Assembly (NCBI RefSeq): GCF_000685015.1
Contig: NZ_BAYA01000001.1
Location: 1-64,000 of the forward strand
DNA from: Paraburkholderia bannensis NBRC 103871
GTDB taxonomy: Bacteria > Pseudomonadota > Gammaproteobacteria > Burkholderiales > Burkholderiaceae
Length of the DNA: 64,000 nucleotides
Reading direction: 5' to 3'
Positions 24,999-34,757 of this stretch are shown here, piece after piece. The position numbers were made by a program, and so were the translations under genes. The notes beneath the pieces are model-generated. The model was not told the origin of the DNA and made no database searches. It worked only from the letters and a program-made list of their open reading frames with translations. Within the stretch, counting starts at the first letter, position 1; every line of letters starts with the position of its first letter.

Positions 24999-27900
24999 CT
25001 ACGCACGCGGCGCCGAAGCCCGCGATGGCGCACCGAGCGCACGCAGCGTTTCCTTCACCGTCGCCACGCGCACCGCGAGATCGGGGCTGCGCGTTTCGAT
25101 GCGCAGCTTGTCCTGGCCCGCGAGCTTCACGTGCTTGTGCTTTTGCACCATCTCGATGATCCGCATGGCGTCGATCGGCGGATTCGGCACGAATTGCAGG
25201 CCGATCACCGCTTCACCCGCGTCGATCTTGGTGATGCCGAGCGGCTTCGCGGCGAGGCGCAAACGATGCGTCTCGATCAGCGCATGGGCTTGCGGCGGCA
25301 GCTTGCCGAAGCGGTCGATCAGCTCTTCCTGGATGCCGTCGATCGAATCGTCGTGCTCGCAGTTCGCCAGCCGCTTGTAGAGCGACAGGCGTTCCTGCAC
25401 ATCGCCGCAATAGTCGGCGGGCAGGATCGCGGGCGCGTGCAGGTTGATTTCGGTCGTCGCGGCGAGCGGTGCGTTCAGGTCGGGCTCGCGGCCGTCCTTG
25501 AGCGCCTTCACGGCGTCGTTGAGCATGTCCGTGTAGAGCTGGAAGCCGATTTCCTGGATCTCGCCCGATTGCTTGTCGCCGAGCACCTCGCCCGTGCCGC
25601 GAATTTCCAGATCGTGCATCGCCAGATAGAAGCCCGAACCGAGCTCCTCCATCTGCTGGATCGCTTCCAGACGACGCTGCGCCTGCTTCGTGAGTCCTTG
25701 CGGATCGTGCACGAGCAGGTACGCGTAGGCCTGGTGATGCGAGCGGCCGACGCGTCCGCGCAACTGGTGCAACTGCGCCAGGCCGAACTTGTCGGAGCGG
25801 TGAATGATGATCGTGTTGGCGGTCGGCACGTCGATGCCGGTTTCGATAATCGTCGTACAGAGCAGCACGTTCGCGCGCTGCGCCACGAAATCGCGCATCA
25901 CGGCTTCGAGTTCGCGTTCGTGCATCTGGCCGTGCGCCACGGCAATGCGCGCTTCGGGAACCAGCGCTTCGAGCATCGCGCGGCGATTCTCGATGGTCTC
26001 GACTTCGTTGTGCAGGAAGTACACCTGGCCGCCGCGCTTGAGTTCGCGCAGCATCGCCTCGCGGATCACGCTGTCTTCTTCGCGGCGCACGAAGGTCTTG
26101 ATCGCCAGACGCTTTTGCGGCGCGGTCGCGATCACGGAGAAGTCGCGCAAGCCTTCCAGCGCCATGCCAAGCGTACGCGGGATCGGCGTCGCGGTGAGCG
26201 TGAGCACGTCCACTTCGGCGCGCAGGGCCTTGAGCGCTTCCTTCTGGCGCACGCCAAAGCGGTGTTCCTCGTCGATGATGACGAGGCCCAGGCGCTTGAA
26301 CTGCACATCGGACGACAGCAGCTTGTGCGTGCCGATGACGATATCGACGCTGCCTTCGTTGATCTGCTGGATCGCGCTGCTGACTTCCTTCGCGCTCTTG
26401 AAACGCGAGAGCTCCGCGATGCGCACCGGCCACTCGGAGAAGCGGTCGGTGAAGGTCTGCGTGTGCTGTTCCGCGAGCAGCGTGGTGGGCGAGAGGATCG
26501 CCACCTGCTTGCCGCCCATCACGGCGATAAAGGCCGCGCGCAGCGCGACCTCGGTCTTGCCGAAGCCCACGTCGCCGCACACGAGACGATCCATCGGCTT
26601 GCCGCTCGTCATGTCGCCGATCACGGCGGCAATCGCGGCGGCCTGGTCGGGCGTTTCCTCGAAGCCGAAGCTTTCCGCGAACTTCACGTAGTCCTTCGGT
26701 TCAAGCGCGAATGCGTGGCCTTCGCGCGCGGCGCGGCGGGCGTAGAGGTTAAGCAGCTCTGCGGCGGTGTCGCGGATTTGCTGCGCGGCCTTGCGGCGCG
26801 CCTTTTCCCACTGGCCGGAGCCGAGCGCGTGCAGCGGCGCGCTATCGGGATCCGCGCCGCTGTAGCGCGAGATCACGTGCAACTGCGAGACCGGCACGTA
26901 GAGCTTGCTCGCGCTCGCGTATTCGAGGTGCAGGAACTCGGTGTCGCCTTCGCCGAGATCCATCGTCACGAGGCCGTGATAGCGGCCAATGCCGTGCTGT
27001 GCGTGCACGACCGGATCGCCCACCTTCAGCTCGGACAGGTCGCGCACCATCGAATCGACGTTGCTAGCCTGTTCCTGGCGGCGGCGTCCCGCACGGCGCG
27101 CGAGCGGCCCGTACAGCTCGGTTTCGGTGATGATCGTGAGCGCCTCGCCCGGCAGCGCGAAGCCCGTCGAGAGCGGCGCGACGCCCAGCACGAAGCGTTC
27201 GTCGCCGGTGAGCCAGTCCTCGAAACTGTCCGCCGTGGTGGGACGCAACTGGTTGTCCGCGAGCAGCTGCGCGATGGTCTCGCGCCGGCCCGCCGATTCG
27301 ACCGCGAACAGCACACGGTTTTTCGTGGTGTCGAGATAGCTGCGCAAGGCCGCGAGCGGATCGTCGGCATGACGGTCGATCGCCAGTGTCGGCAGCGATG
27401 TGGCCCAGCCGCCCGCGCTTGCCGCCGGCAGCACGAGGCGCGCGAAGGGCTTGGCGAACGCGAAGAAGTCCTCGTCGGTCAGGAAGAGACGCTGCGGCTC
27501 AAGAATAGGGCGCTCGCGGTCGTGTGCGAGGAAGTTGTGGCGCTGTTTCGTATCGGCGGTGAAGCGGCGGATCGACGCATCCAGGTCGCCCGAGAACACC
27601 AGTTGCGCGTTCTGCGGCAGATAGTGGAACAGCGTGGCCGTTTCTTCGAAAAAGAGCGGCAGGTAGTACTCGATGCCCGCCGAGGGCACGCCGTTGCCGA
27701 TGTCCTTGTAGATCGTCGCGCGGCTCGGGTCGCCTTCGAACACTTCGCGCCAGCGGCTGCGAAACGCCGTGCGTGAGGCTTCGTCGAACGGAAACTCGCG
27801 GCCCGGCAGCAGCCGCACTTCCTTGACCGGGTAAAGGCTGCGCTGGCTGTCCGGGTCGAACGCGCGGATCGAATCGACCTGGTCGTCGAACAGGTCGAGG

Positions 27901-28484
27901 CGATACGGCAGCGGCGAGCCCATCGGAAAGAGGTCGATCAGCGAGCCGCGCACGCAATATTCGCCGGGGCGCATGACCTGGCTCACGTGCTCGTAGCCAG
28001 CCAGCGTGAGCTGCGACTTGAGCTTCTGCTCGTCGAGCCGTTCGCCTTGCGAGAACGAGAACGTGTAGGCAGCGAGGAACGATGCGGGCGGCATGCGGTA
28101 GAGCGCCGTCGTGGCCGGCACGAGCAGGATGTCGCAACGGCCTTCGCCGAGGTCGTGCAGCGTCGCCAGACGCTCGGACACGAGATCCTGGTGCGGCGAA
28201 AACGTGTCGTAAGGCAGCGTTTCCCAGTCGGGCAGCAGGCGTACGCGCGCTTCGGGCGCGAAGAACGGGATTTCCTGGGCGAGGCGCTGGGCGTCCACGG
28301 CGCTTGCGCAGATCACCGCCAGCAGCGGGGCGCCGCCGTGGTCGCGCGCGGCCTCGCGGTAACGGGCGATCAGGAGCGCGTCGGACGAGCCGTGCGTGCC
28401 GTCGAACGCGTAGCGCTGCCCCGGCTTGACGACGGCGACCGGTGAAGCGGACGGGGACTTCGAGGATGCGGCGATTTCGGACAT
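24999..28484 (-). CDS. mfd: Transcription-repair coupling factor Mfd
   Basis: A 1161-residue ATP-dependent translocase that removes stalled RNA polymerase from DNA lesions and recruits UvrA. The N-terminal UvrB-like region includes LLPDWETLPYDTFSPHQD. The RNA-polymerase-interacting domain follows near 500-570 (KVGDPVVHAQHGIGRY). The motor has Walker A GDVGFGKTE near 638 and the DEEH box in IIDEEHRFGV near 736, then TATPIPRTL, and a C-terminal regulatory domain. The length matches the family. It diverges from ispD. Confidence 0.97.
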   Translation of the reverse strand: MSEIAASSKSPSASPVAVVKPGQRYAFDGTHGSSDALLIARYREAARDHGGAPLLAVICASAVDAQRLAQEIPFFAPEARVRLLPDWETLPYDTFSPHQDLVSERLATLHDLGEGRCDILLVPATTALYRMPPASFLAAYTFSFSQGERLDEQKLKSQLTLAGYEHVSQVMRPGEYCVRGSLIDLFPMGSPLPYRLDLFDDQVDSIRAFDPDSQRSLYPVKEVRLLPGREFPFDEASRTAFRSRWREVFEGDPSRATIYKDIGNGVPSAGIEYYLPLFFEETATLFHYLPQNAQLVFSGDLDASIRRFTADTKQRHNFLAHDRERPILEPQRLFLTDEDFFAFAKPFARLVLPAASAGGWATSLPTLAIDRHADDPLAALRSYLDTTKNRVLFAVESAGRRETIAQLLADNQLRPTTADSFEDWLTGDERFVLGVAPLSTGFALPGEALTIITETELYGPLARRAGRRRQEQASNVDSMVRDLSELKVGDPVVHAQHGIGRYHGLVTMDLGEGDTEFLHLEYASASKLYVPVSQLHVISRYSGADPDSAPLHALGSGQWEKARRKAAQQIRDTAAELLNLYARRAAREGHAFALEPKDYVKFAESFGFEETPDQAAAIAAVIGDMTSGKPMDRLVCGDVGFGKTEVALRAAFIAVMGGKQVAILSPTTLLAEQHTQTFTDRFSEWPVRIAELSRFKSAKEVSSAIQQINEGSVDIVIGTHKLLSSDVQFKRLGLVIIDEEHRFGVRQKEALKALRAEVDVLTLTATPIPRTLGMALEGLRDFSVIATAPQKRLAIKTFVRREEDSVIREAMLRELKRGGQVYFLHNEVETIENRRAMLEALVPEARIAVAHGQMHERELEAVMRDFVAQRANVLLCTTIIETGIDVPTANTIIIHRSDKFGLAQLHQLRGRVGRSHHQAYAYLLVHDPQGLTKQAQRRLEAIQQMEELGSGFYLAMHDLEIRGTGEVLGDKQSGEIQEIGFQLYTDMLNDAVKALKDGREPDLNAPLAATTEINLHAPAILPADYCGDVQERLSLYKRLANCEHDDSIDGIQEELIDRFGKLPPQAHALIETHRLRLAAKPLGITKIDAGEAVIGLQFVPNPPIDAMRIIEMVQKHKHVKLAGQDKLRIETRSPDLAVRVATVKETLRALGAPSRASAPRA

Positions 28485-28679
28485 AGGGGCAACAGGTTGG
28501 CCTGGACGGTGGCGCAGGCAGGGAGCATACCAGGATGGAAGCTGGCCCGCGCGCGCACCGCCTGGGTGCATGCGATCCGGACGTAAGGCGATTCAGGGTC
28601 GTTCAGGACGGCCGTTTGCAGTCTTCGCAAGGCCGCCGGCGTGCCCGCAACGCGCGCCATCCGGGACAACTTGCGGACG

Positions 28680-28707
28680 TTGGGCGTGCGGGCGAGGCAC
28701 CTATTAT
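28680..28707 (+). promoter_or_regulatory. Predicted ispD promoter
   Basis: TTGGGC at 28680-28685 and TATTAT at 28702-28707 are 16 bases apart, about 42 bases before the chosen ispD start. The divergent mfd start lies at 28484. Confidence 0.45.
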
Positions 28708-28748
28708 AAAATCCGTCCTTTACTTTGACTCATGCGGCTCGCGACACC

Positions 28749-29462
28749 GTGACCTCACGCCTATTTGCCCTGATTCCCTGCGCCGGTACCGGCAGCCGTT
28801 CGGGATCGTCCCTGCCCAAGCAATACCGCACGGTTGCGGGGCGCGACCTCCTGCACTATACGCTCGCGGCGTTCGACGCCTGCAGCGAATTCACCCAGAC
28901 CCTGGTCGTCATTTCACCCGACGATAACCACTTCGACGCCCGCCGCTTCAGCGGCCTGCGCTTCGCGGTGCGCCGCAACGGCGGGGCTTCGCGCCAGGCG
29001 TCGGTGTACAACGGGCTCGTCGCACTCGCCGAATTCGGCGCCACCGACGACGACTGGGTGCTCGTGCACGACGCCGCGCGCCCCGGCATCACGCCCGCGC
29101 TGATCCGCTCGCTGGTCGACGCGCTCAAGGACGATCCGGTCGGCGGCATCATGGCGCTGCCGGTGGCCGACACGCTCAAGCGCGTCGCGCCCCATAACGT
29201 GCCGGGCGGCCCGCGCATCGAGCGCACCGAAGCGCGCGACGGTCTCTGGCAGGCCCAGACCCCGCAGATGTTCCGCATCGGCATGCTGCGCGGCGCGATC
29301 GAGCGCGCCCAGCAGGAAGGGCACGATCTCACCGACGAGGCGAGCGCGATCGAATGGCTCGGCCATTCGCCGCGCCTCGTGCAGGGCAGCCTGCGCAACT
29401 TCAAGGTGACGTACCCCGAAGACTTCGCGCTCGCCGAAGCCATTCTCAGCGCCGCGCATTAA
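28749..29462 (+). CDS. ispD: 2-C-methyl-D-erythritol 4-phosphate cytidylyltransferase IspD
   Basis: A 237-residue enzyme that joins CTP to MEP in the non-mevalonate isoprenoid pathway. The nucleotide-binding start [20 protein letters not shown] is at residues about 6-25, with VLVHDAARP and the substrate region [10 protein letters not shown] further on. The start is probably GTG 28749 (encoding [11 protein letters not shown]); a TTG at 28725 in frame would add 8 residues. ispF follows after 40 bases, the usual pairing. Confidence 0.95.
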   Translation: MTSRLFALIPCAGTGSRSGSSLPKQYRTVAGRDLLHYTLAAFDACSEFTQTLVVISPDDNHFDARRFSGLRFAVRRNGGASRQASVYNGLVALAEFGATDDDWVLVHDAARPGITPALIRSLVDALKDDPVGGIMALPVADTLKRVAPHNVPGGPRIERTEARDGLWQAQTPQMFRIGMLRGAIERAQQEGHDLTDEASAIEWLGHSPRLVQGSLRNFKVTYPEDFALAEAILSAAH

Positions 29463-29502
29463 TTCATAGCGCCACCGAACCACCCACACGGAAACACCAC
29501 AC

Positions 29503-29982
29503 ATGGACATCAGAATCGGACAAGGCTATGACGTGCACCAGCTCGTACCGGGACGCCCGCTCGTCATCGGCGGCGTGACGGTGCCCTACGACCGCGGGCT
29601 GCTCGGCCACTCGGACGCGGACGTGCTGCTGCACGCGATCACCGATGCGCTGTTCGGCGCCGCCGCGCTCGGCGACATCGGCCGTCACTTTCCGGATACC
29701 GACAAACAGTTCTACGGCGCGAACAGCCGCGTGCTGCTGCGCGAATGCCTGCGCCGCGTCGAGGAAGCGGGCTTCAAGCTGATCAACGTCGACAGCACCG
29801 TGATCGCACAGGCGCCGAAGCTGTCGCCGCATATCGACGCCATGCGTGCCTGCATCGCGGAAGACCTGAACCTGCCGCTCGATTGCGTGAACGTGAAAGC
29901 CAAGACCAACGAAAAGCTCGGCTATCTGGGCCGCAGTGAAGGCATCGAAGCGCAGGCAGCAGTGCTGCTCAAGCGCGCTTGA
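29503..29982 (+). CDS. ispF: 2-C-methyl-D-erythritol 2,4-cyclodiphosphate synthase IspF
   Basis: A 159-residue trimeric enzyme that cyclises CDP-ME 2-phosphate to MEcPP. Metal ligands Asp and His are in GQGYDVHQL (about residues 6-14) and the third in LLHAITDAL. The signature [12 protein letters not shown] is complete, and the C-terminal [13 protein letters not shown] contacts CDP. It is the second gene of the ispDF pair and ends before a strong terminator. Confidence 0.97.
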   Translation: MDIRIGQGYDVHQLVPGRPLVIGGVTVPYDRGLLGHSDADVLLHAITDALFGAAALGDIGRHFPDTDKQFYGANSRVLLRECLRRVEEAGFKLINVDSTVIAQAPKLSPHIDAMRACIAEDLNLPLDCVNVKAKTNEKLGYLGRSEGIEAQAAVLLKRA

Positions 29983-30098
29983 GGTTGTATTTGGAGCCTT
30001 AAAACAGGGGCTTTTATCGACCGACGGAAGTGCAGCGCAAGCGGCATGCCTCCAGTCTATCGATTCGCGAGAGCAGGGTGCATGCCCGCTCCTGCATG

Positions 30099-30140
30099 AA
30101 GGCGGTGGTTGCATCTGCAATCACCGCCTTTGCTTTTCTT
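30099..30140 (+). terminator. Terminator downstream of ispF
   Basis: The 15-base arms at 30099-30113 and 30116-30130 pair with a single G-T wobble, followed by TGCTTTTCTT. It lies about 120 bases after the ispF stop and 60 bases before the acyltransferase start. Confidence 0.75.
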
Positions 30141-30201
30141 GCCTTTTTATTTCCGTTTATTTCCCTTTATGCTGAAGACGTAACCGGAAGCGGAAAAGGC
30201 A

Positions 30202-31341
30202 ATGACGGGACTCGAAAGACGCGTGAAAGGCCTCGACGGTCTCCGGGCGCTGGCCGTGATGCTGGTGTTCCTCTCACACAAGGCGCACGTCGATGTGGTC
30301 GACGCCGGCAAGATCGGCGTCTGGCTGTTCTTTCTGATCAGCGGCTATCTCATCATCGGCGAACTGCATCGCAACCGGCTGCGCGTCGAGCAGCATGCCG
30401 CGCGGCGTGACGCGGTGCTCTACGTTTTTTTCGTCAAGCGCGCGCTACGCATCTTTCCTGTCTACTACCTGCTGCTGATCGCGCTGACGATTGCACACGC
30501 GTTCTTCTATCAGCGCGATGTGCAACTCGGGCTGATGTGGCATTTCGTATTCCTGTCTAATTTCTGGGTCGGCATGGTGCGCGACGGATGGCCGGGGACG
30601 GTGTCGCATTTCTGGAGCCTGGCGGTCGAGCAGCAATTCTATCTGGTCGCGCCGTTCGCGCTGCTGTTCAACCGCGCCTCGCGCCATTTGGGCATTTGCA
30701 TCGGCATGATCGTCGCGGCGGCGCTCGCGCATCTCGCGCTCTACGCGAGCGGCGCGATCGAGCCGCTCGTCTATGCGTTCTCGCCGTGGAATTTTGCGTT
30801 GCTGGCGCTGGGCGGCGCACTCGCGATTGGCGGCGAGCGCGTGCAGGTGGAAGGGCGCCTGCCTGCCGCGCTGTGGTGCGCGCTGGCGTTGGCGTGTCTT
30901 GGCGTGTTCGCCTTCGCGCGCGCCGATTGCCTGAGCTGCGAGGCGACGCAGCGCGCGGTGATCCCGGGCCTGTTCGATATCGGTCTTGCGTTATCGCTGG
31001 GCGCGGTGTTCCTGTGGATCGTGCGCCGCCAGGACAGCGCGCTGGTCGCCGCGCTGGAGGCTCGGCCGCTCGCGTATCTCGGCACCATCAGCTACGGCTT
31101 TTATCTGTTCCACAATCTCGTGCCGTCGCGGCTGGGCGACGCGCCTGCGCTGTTCGCGCGGTTGCATGTGCCGCCGTTCGCGCAGGCACTGCTGCCGCTC
31201 GTGTTGCAATTCGCGTTGTCCGTGCTGCTTGCGCATCTGTCGTGGCAGCTGCTGGAAAAGCGTGTGCTGGAGTGGAAGTCGCCGCTGAGCGCCGCGATCC
31301 GCAATCGTCTGCCCGCGCGTACCGCCGCGGGCCGGATTTGA
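30202..31341 (+). CDS. Acyltransferase family 3 membrane protein
   Basis: A 379-residue membrane protein with about ten hydrophobic segments. The family hallmarks are the early RVKGLDGLRALAVMLVFLSH with the catalytic His near residue 26, and the FFLISGYLI segment, then SHFWSLAVEQQFYLVAP near 135-150. Such proteins (OafA/NodX type) transfer acetyl or other acyl groups to surface sugars. No polysaccharide genes lie nearby, so the target is unknown. It has its own leader after the ispF terminator and converges on the peroxiredoxin gene with 16 bases between stops. Confidence 0.85.
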   Translation: MTGLERRVKGLDGLRALAVMLVFLSHKAHVDVVDAGKIGVWLFFLISGYLIIGELHRNRLRVEQHAARRDAVLYVFFVKRALRIFPVYYLLLIALTIAHAFFYQRDVQLGLMWHFVFLSNFWVGMVRDGWPGTVSHFWSLAVEQQFYLVAPFALLFNRASRHLGICIGMIVAAALAHLALYASGAIEPLVYAFSPWNFALLALGGALAIGGERVQVEGRLPAALWCALALACLGVFAFARADCLSCEATQRAVIPGLFDIGLALSLGAVFLWIVRRQDSALVAALEARPLAYLGTISYGFYLFHNLVPSRLGDAPALFARLHVPPFAQALLPLVLQFALSVLLAHLSWQLLEKRVLEWKSPLSAAIRNRLPARTAAGRI

Positions 31342-31357
31342 GAGGCCGCTGTGAGCG

Positions 31358-31906
31358 TCAGAAGGTGGCGCCGCCAATTTCGCGTCCGCCCGGGCAGAGC
31401 TCGCCGGTTTGCAGCCCGTCGAGCACGCGCAGCACCTCGCTTGCGCTGCGCCCTACGTTGAGGCTGTTGACGGACACGTGCTGGATCGTGTTGTCCGGGT
31501 CGACGATGAAGGTCGCGCGCAGCGCCACGCCCGCTTCCTTGTCGCGAATGCCCAGCTGATCGATCAGCTCGCCCTTCACGTCGCCGAACGAGTAGTGATT
31601 GAGGCGGTTGAGTTCAGGATTCTCGCGCCGCCACGCGAGCTTCACGTATTCGTTGTCGCAACTGCCGCCCATCAGCACGGTATCGCGATCCTCGAATTCC
31701 TTTTGCAGGTGCGCGAACGCGACGATCTCGGTCGGACAAACTACCGTGAAATCCTTCGGATAGAAGTAGATCACTTTCCACTTTTCGGAAAAGGTCTGCT
31801 CGGTGATTTCGAGGAAGGCCGATTCGCCGTTTTCTTCCGGATGATTGAAGCCGGGCTTCGCGGCGGTGACGGTGAAGGCTGCCAGTTTGTCGCCCACGGT
31901 TTTCAT
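31358..31906 (-). CDS. ahpC: Peroxiredoxin, AhpC type
   Basis: A 182-residue two-Cys peroxiredoxin that reduces hydrogen peroxide and organic peroxides. The peroxidatic Cys57 is in DFTVVCPTE and the resolving Cys171 in ELCPGGREIGG; an extra Cys83 is in GSCDNEY. No ahpD or ahpF reductase gene lies next to it. ATG 31906 (MKTVGDKLAAF) gives the family's normal length. The short tail after Cys171 fits the AhpC branch that pairs with AhpD, but the reductant cannot be read from here. Confidence 0.9.
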   Translation of the reverse strand: MKTVGDKLAAFTVTAAKPGFNHPEENGESAFLEITEQTFSEKWKVIYFYPKDFTVVCPTEIVAFAHLQKEFEDRDTVLMGGSCDNEYVKLAWRRENPELNRLNHYSFGDVKGELIDQLGIRDKEAGVALRATFIVDPDNTIQHVSVNSLNVGRSASEVLRVLDGLQTGELCPGGREIGGATF

Positions 31907-32047
31907 GGCGTCGCTCCTTGAAAACGTCAAAACGAAGCGCGCGCCCCGTGCATGCGCTTCTTGTCTTCGATTGTGGCAGGGGACGGCGACGCACGCCGCG
32001 AGCCTGTGCGGCGGCGTGGTCGTATCAAAGGAGGCAACGGCTGGGGC

Positions 32048-33397
32048 TCAGGCGCCCTTGGCGAGCGGGAACTCGATGGTCACTTCGAGACCCGGGCCCG
32101 GGGCTCGATTGCGCAGGCGCAGAGCGCCGCGATAGCGGCCCACCAGACGCTGCACGATGGCCATGCCGAGGCCCGTGCCGTTCGCCTGCGTGCGGGCGCT
32201 GTCGACGCGGTAAAACGGCCGCGTGACGAGCGAGAGCTGGTCTTCGGGAATGCCCGGGCCTTCGTCGACCACGGACAGCTCCACGCGCGAATGCGACACG
32301 CGGGTTTCCAGCATGATGTGAGGAATGCCGTCCGATTCGCTCGCGCCGTACTTGCGGGCGTTTTCGATGAGATTGCCCACGATGCGGCGCACGTCGGTAT
32401 CGTCGGCTTCGATCATCGCCGTGGGCGCGAGGCGCGTGATCAGGCGTACGCCGTCCTCGCCGGCCATGCGCGCGGCCATTTCGCTCGCGATCACCGACAG
32501 ATCGACGCGCTCGGGCATGCGCTGCACTGGCCGCGCATAGTCGAGGAAGCGGCCGATGATCATGTCCATCTGCTCGATGTCGTCGACCATCGCATCCTTG
32601 GTTGCCTGGTCGGACGGACTCATCTCGGTTTCCAGCCGCAACCGCGCGAGCGGCGTGCGCAGGTCGTGTGAGATGCCCGCGAGCATCAGCGCGCGGTCGG
32701 CCTCAAGCTGGTCGAGGTCGCGCACCATCTGGTTGAACGATCGATTGGTTTCGGCGGCCACGCCCATGCCGCTTTCGGGCAGTGGCGCGGGCGACTGGCC
32801 CGAACCCACCATGCGCGCCGACATCGCCAGCCGCGCGAACGGCCGGTTCACGAGACTCGTGATGAACGCCGCGCCAAAGAGCGACAGCGCGAGCGCGGAC
32901 ACGCCCCAGCCGACCCACTGCAAGCCGGTGACGTTGTCGAGCTGGTCGCGGTCGAGCGCGACCCAGTAATCGTCGTCATCGATCTTGAAGCTGATCCACA
33001 CGCCCGGAATGTCGTTCACGGACTGCGCGATGATGGTGTCGTCGCCCAGACGGCCGCGAATGTCATGCTCGATCAGGCGATTGAGCGATTCATCGGGCTG
33101 CAGCTTGTATTTGTCGGTGGTTTCGCGCGGATAGACGCGCACGCCCTCGTTGCTCTCCAGATCCTGCAACAGCGCGCGGCGCAAGTCGGGATCGGAATAG
33201 AGCAGGGCCGTGCGCGTGAGCTTGACGACGGCGACGAGCTGCAACGCCACGCGCTGCGCGCGCGGCTCGCGCTCGATCACGCGAAAGCTCTGGAACCATG
33301 CCGCGAGGCTGACCGCGATCAGCAGCGCGATCAGCAGGAAGGTGCGCCAGAACAGGTCACCGAACGCGAGCGTCAGGAGACGCCGGTCAATGCGCAT
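32048..33397 (-). CDS. envZ: EnvZ-like sensor histidine kinase
   Basis: A 449-residue inner-membrane kinase. Membrane segments lie near residues 16-36 and 165-185 with a periplasmic domain of about 130 residues between, then HAMP (near 186-238). The phospho-acceptor His is in AGISHDLRTPLARL, the N box is NLIENARKYG, G1 is DEGPGIP and G2 is NGTGLGMAI. It lies 72 bases after the OmpR-like gene on the same strand, the standard ompR-envZ order. In this group the pair is also called RisAS and is linked to acid or osmotic response; that role is from family knowledge. Confidence 0.9.
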   Translation of the reverse strand: MRIDRRLLTLAFGDLFWRTFLLIALLIAVSLAAWFQSFRVIEREPRAQRVALQLVAVVKLTRTALLYSDPDLRRALLQDLESNEGVRVYPRETTDKYKLQPDESLNRLIEHDIRGRLGDDTIIAQSVNDIPGVWISFKIDDDDYWVALDRDQLDNVTGLQWVGWGVSALALSLFGAAFITSLVNRPFARLAMSARMVGSGQSPAPLPESGMGVAAETNRSFNQMVRDLDQLEADRALMLAGISHDLRTPLARLRLETEMSPSDQATKDAMVDDIEQMDMIIGRFLDYARPVQRMPERVDLSVIASEMAARMAGEDGVRLITRLAPTAMIEADDTDVRRIVGNLIENARKYGASESDGIPHIMLETRVSHSRVELSVVDEGPGIPEDQLSLVTRPFYRVDSARTQANGTGLGMAIVQRLVGRYRGALRLRNRAPGPGLEVTIEFPLAKGA

Positions 33398-33469
33398 GGG
33401 CCCTTCCCATCAACAAAGGCAGTACAGGCAAACAGACACCCGAAGACACGATCACAGGCCCATCCGGGA

Positions 33470-34195
33470 TCAGGCGGCGCCGTCGGGGATGAACACGTAG
33501 CCGAGGCCCCAGACCGTCTGGATGAAGCGCGGGCTGCCCGGATCCGGCTCGATCAGCTTGCGCAGACGCGAGATCTGCACGTCGAGGCTGCGGTCGAACA
33601 CTTCATATTCGCGCCCGCGTGCCAGCTCCATGAGCTTTTCGCGCGAGAGCGGTTGACGCGGATGACGCGCGAACACCTTGAGCACCGAGAATTCGCCCGT
33701 GGTGAGCGGAATTTCCTGGCCGGCCTTGGTGAGCGTGCGGGTGGCGAGATTCAGCGCGAATTCGCCGAACTCGAAAACTTCAGTGGTTTCCGACGGTGCG
33801 CCCGGCAGCTCGGACGGCGCCTGGCGGCGCAGCACGGCGTGAATACGCGCGACCAGTTCGCGCGGATTGAAGGGCTTCGGGAGGTAGTCGTCGGCGCCCA
33901 TTTCGAGGCCCACGATGCGATCCACGTCTTCGCCCTTGGCGGTGAGCATGATGATCGGCGTGCGGTCGTTGCTGCCGCGCAGGCGGCGGCAGATCGACAG
34001 GCCGTCTTCGCCCGGCAGCATCAGGTCGAGCACCAGCAGGTCGAAGCGTTCGCGCACCCACAGCTTGTTCATGGCGGGTGCATTTTCTGCGACGTAGACG
34101 TTAAAGCCCTGCTCGCCGAGGTAGCGGCGCAGCAGGTCGCGCAGTCGCGGGTCGTCGTCGACAACGAGAATTTTGGACGGGTTCTTGGTTTCCAT
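33470..34195 (-). CDS. ompR: OmpR-like response regulator
   Basis: A 241-residue regulator with an N-terminal receiver (acidic DDD in LVVDDDPRLRD, phospho-acceptor Asp in LLVLDLMLPGEDG, Lys in YLPKPF) and a C-terminal winged-helix domain (SREKLMELARGREYEVFDRS through VWGLGYVF). ATG 34195 begins METKNPSKILVVDDD; ATG 34204, three codons upstream, is also possible. Three GTTAC-type repeats lie 24-70 bases upstream, as expected for self-regulation. Confidence 0.93.
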   Translation of the reverse strand: METKNPSKILVVDDDPRLRDLLRRYLGEQGFNVYVAENAPAMNKLWVRERFDLLVLDLMLPGEDGLSICRRLRGSNDRTPIIMLTAKGEDVDRIVGLEMGADDYLPKPFNPRELVARIHAVLRRQAPSELPGAPSETTEVFEFGEFALNLATRTLTKAGQEIPLTTGEFSVLKVFARHPRQPLSREKLMELARGREYEVFDRSLDVQISRLRKLIEPDPGSPRFIQTVWGLGYVFIPDGAA

Positions 34196-34218
34196 GCCTG
34201 GCATCTTAGCGCGATTGA

Positions 34219-34264
34219 GTTACGGTGCGAGATTGCACCGATTAACAGGTTACAGTCAGTTACA
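34219..34264. promoter_or_regulatory. OmpR-type direct repeats before ompR
   Basis: GTTACA at 34249-34254 and again at 34259-34264 are spaced 10 bases apart, and GTTACG at 34219-34224 is exactly 30 bases (three turns) from the first. Tandem GTTACA-like sites at 10-base steps are the known binding pattern of OmpR. The repeats sit between ompR and the divergent exported-protein gene, so they could control both. Confidence 0.55.
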
Positions 34265-34433
34265 AAATTTACCCGGCCTGTGCCACGACATCAAGCACTG
34301 ACAGATAGACTTCTTTACGTTTAGCGGCCATTCGGTGGATACTTCATTCGATTTTCGAACCAGTGCCCGTATCAGAGCCGGGTCCACATGTATTCGAGGT
34401 AGCCGTTTGCCGCGTCAAGAAGGGAAAAAAACG

Positions 34434-34757
34434 ATGGGAGGGGTCGGCCCGACAATGCGCCACACCGTGATCGCACTGGCGTTGGCCAGCGGCGTCGCGG
34501 CGGCATTGGAGACGGCGCCCGTCCATGCGCAGACCTTCGCCGACGGCCCTCATGCGAACAGCCGCTACGCGGGCAGACCGCCGATCCGGCGCGTGCGCAA
34601 CGATCAACCGCCTCGTCCTGCCTCTGACCTCAACCAGCGTCCCGCTGTTCCCCCCGATCTCGACGAACGCCGCCGCGACGGCCATATGACGCCCGAAGAA
34701 CGGCGTCTGCTGCGTCAACACATCGAAGACGCCGTGCGCGAACTCTATAAGCGCTGA
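34434..34757 (+). CDS. Small exported protein of unknown function
   Basis: A 107-residue protein with a signal peptide that probably ends at VHA (residue 32). The mature part is Pro/Arg-rich and disordered, then a helical end (MTPEERRLLRQHIEDAVRELY). An AAGGGA lies about 10 bases before ATG 34434; ATG 34455 (MRHTVIALAL) is an alternative. I recall similar small periplasmic proteins in Burkholderia but know no function. It diverges from ompR across the direct repeats. Confidence 0.65.
   Translation: MGGVGPTMRHTVIALALASGVAAALETAPVHAQTFADGPHANSRYAGRPPIRRVRNDQPPRPASDLNQRPAVPPDLDERRRDGHMTPEERRLLRQHIEDAVRELYKR

Noticed and set aside
24585..27776. A 1063-codon open frame antisense to mfd
   Set aside because: Rich in Arg, His, Ala and Val with no recognisable domain; it mirrors the codon pattern of mfd in GC-rich DNA.
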